Shown here in pieces: positions 50,848-51,981 of a stretch of DNA of 51,981 nucleotides; within the stretch, counting starts at the first letter, position 1; each line of letters begins with the position of its first letter. The position numbers were made by a program, and so were the translations under genes. Origin of the DNA: Clostridia bacterium (GTDB taxonomy: Bacteria; Bacillota; Clostridia; Oscillospirales; CAG-272); contig JAFXKD010000003.1 of the NCBI GenBank assembly GCA_017531925.1, positions 1 to 51,981 on the forward strand, given 5' to 3'. A model generated the notes under the pieces. The model was not told the origin of the DNA and ran no database searches. It saw only the letters and a list, made by a program, of their open reading frames with translations.

Positions 50848-51981
50848 TCAGTACGAGAGATTGATTGGTGGAACGGGTGTCGCTATGAGCGAACACCCCT
50901 CCTTTCCTTCGGTTTTTTCTTCATTTTCGCCCTCAAAAGCGTCCTCAATATCATTGAGTGGGATGTTGTCAACGCTTAGCGATTTCTTACTTGCATTGAT
51001 AATCAAGGTGAAGTGGTCATCATACAAATAGATCGAATTAACGAAGATATTTATAAGTGCTCTACGCTTATTGAAATCATCCATCGGCATTTCGCAGATG
51101 AAGTCGAGAAAAGCGTAAACCTGCGCCTCGGTCAAACAGATTTTCTTATTGTTCTCAATAGCAAGCTGCGTTTCTAATTCGGTTTTCTCAGCTTGGCGGC
51201 GGTTCAGACGCTCGGTCAGCATATCAACCGATTGTCCTTTCTCAATACCTTTCCAAAGGTTTTCAATAGCGGCATCAACCTCCTTGATAGTCTTCTTTAG
51301 TTCCTTTATTGAGAGGTTGTCCGCGCTCTTATTACATTCCTCTGCTACCCGCTTGGCGATATACCGAATATTATCCTCGGTGAGCATTTGAAGGCAAACT
51401 TCGATTACGCGGTTTTCGATAAATTCCTTTCCGACAATAGCCTTATCGCATAGCTTCTTGCGTGCATTTTTGCAGATATAATAATGATACTGTCTGCCCG
51501 ACTTGCTCGTTCCGGCATAACCTACCATCATTTCCTTGCAATGACCGCAGAAAAGCTTGGTTGTCAAAAAGTATTCGTTTTCGCCGCGTGTACGTGCGGG
51601 CGCAGATTTGTTTCTGTTCATAATCTCTTGTACCCGATAGAACAAATCGTCATCGAGAATGCGAGGCATTCCACCGGGCTTTTCTACTCCTTTGTATAGA
51701 TATATGCCGATATAGCGTTTGTTTTTGAGAAGATGGCTGAGGCTGTTGTAGGTAAACTCGTTACCGATCGAAGTCTTAACCTTTCTTCGCTGCAAGTCCT
51801 TAACGATCTCTGCTTTGGTTTCACCGCTTGCATAGCGTTCGTAGATCTCGCGGACGATTGCCGCTTCTTCCTCGTCAACCGAAAAGGTGCGGTCTTTGTT
51901 TACCTTGTAGCCAAGTACGGGATTGCTGCCGTTGGTTTGACATTTCTCGGCGTTGATTGCCATACCTCGGTTGATCTTCTG
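50848..51981 (-). CDS. Large serine recombinase, C-terminal part (5' end outside the window)
   Basis: At least 377 aa are visible; the frame stays open to the window edge, so the catalytic N-terminal resolvase domain lies to the right. The visible part has the recombinase domain (NPVLGYKVNKDRTFSVDEEE), a zinc ribbon with Cys pairs (CGHC ... YYICKN, then a Cys before DKAIVG), and a coiled coil (RRQAEKTELETQLAIEN). These are the domains of integrases that insert and excise elements at attachment sites. The 3' end lies toward the chromosomal genes, as is usual when such a gene sits near an element end. Confidence 0.92.
   Translation of the reverse strand, partial: QKINRGMAINAEKCQTNGSNPVLGYKVNKDRTFSVDEEEAAIVREIYERYASGETKAEIVKDLQRRKVKTSIGNEFTYNSLSHLLKNKRYIGIYLYKGVEKPGGMPRILDDDLFYRVQEIMNRNKSAPARTRGENEYFLTTKLFCGHCKEMMVGYAGTSKSGRQYHYYICKNARKKLCDKAIVGKEFIENRVIEVCLQMLTEDNIRYIAKRVAEECNKSADNLSIKELKKTIKEVDAAIENLWKGIEKGQSVDMLTERLNRRQAEKTELETQLAIENNKKICLTEAQVYAFLDFICEMPMDDFNKRRALINIFVNSIYLYDDHFTLIINASKKSLSVDNIPLNDIEDAFEGENEEKTEGKEGCSLIATPVPPINLSY

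Noticed and set aside
1..51981. CRISPR array
   Set aside because: No regularly spaced direct repeats are visible anywhere in the window.

Overview
The window looks like a chromosomal segment of a low-to-moderate GC, spore-forming Bacillota, most likely class Clostridia (Oscillospirales-like). The signs are a sepF-ylmH-ileS-lspA-rluD cluster with an isoleucine T-box leader, ecfA1-ecfA2-ecfT-truA, a CotF-type spore coat pair, ricT, a ClpE-type chaperone, gpmI, and many TTGACA-17-TATAAT promoters with TG extensions. The species cannot be named from the sequence alone.

Layout, left to right. Positions 1-400 hold RNase P RNA (rnpB) and a terminator. 400-5.8 kb carries an FkbM-type methyltransferase, a nucleoside phosphorylase, a HIT hydrolase, a divergent pair of a small membrane protein and a LexA-like HTH/S24 regulator, a D-2-hydroxyacid dehydrogenase and MscL. 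5.9-13.0 kb holds miaA and the cell-division and translation cluster sepF-ylmH-[T-box]-ileS-lspA-rluD. 13.0-20.6 kb holds gpmI, a DUF7662/MazG fusion, a hydrolase fused to a multi-pass membrane domain, an Mrp/ApbC ATPase, a GNAT-like gene broken by a one-base frameshift, a GtrA protein and a CotF-like pair. 20.6-25.4 kb is a minus-strand operon DUF951-yfhO-ruvA-ruvB. 25.5-33.4 kb is a long plus-strand operon: ruvC, an RlmI-like methyltransferase, ECF transporter ecfA1-A2-T, truA, a CvpA-like protein and clpE. After an AT-rich orphan lipoprotein come minus-strand genes: ttcA-like, trmN6-like, ferredoxin, ricT and holB. 38.3-46.6 kb is a glycogen operon, glgC-glgD-glgA-glgP plus a GH13 amylase-type enzyme. 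46.6-49.7 kb holds a duplicated zinc-site lipoprotein, a GNAT enzyme, smpB and DUF1846.

Right of about 49.75 kb the character changes. There is an odd GC-rich non-coding block, a G-looped hairpin, an AT-rich orphan membrane/cytosolic gene, and then the 3' part of a large serine recombinase running off the window. This looks like the end of an integrative element.

Most of the window is ordinary housekeeping. The best candidates for something undescribed are: (1) the autocleavable-type HTH/S24 regulator whose promoter dyad is partly shared with the divergent promoter of a small multi-pass membrane protein, with no prophage around it; (2) the DUF7662-MazG fusion; (3) the hydrolase-8TM fusion; (4) the lipoprotein with two equally spaced H-x4-C-x25-C-x2-C sites; and (5) the recombinase-bearing edge. 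Functions for these are inferred; no database search was possible.
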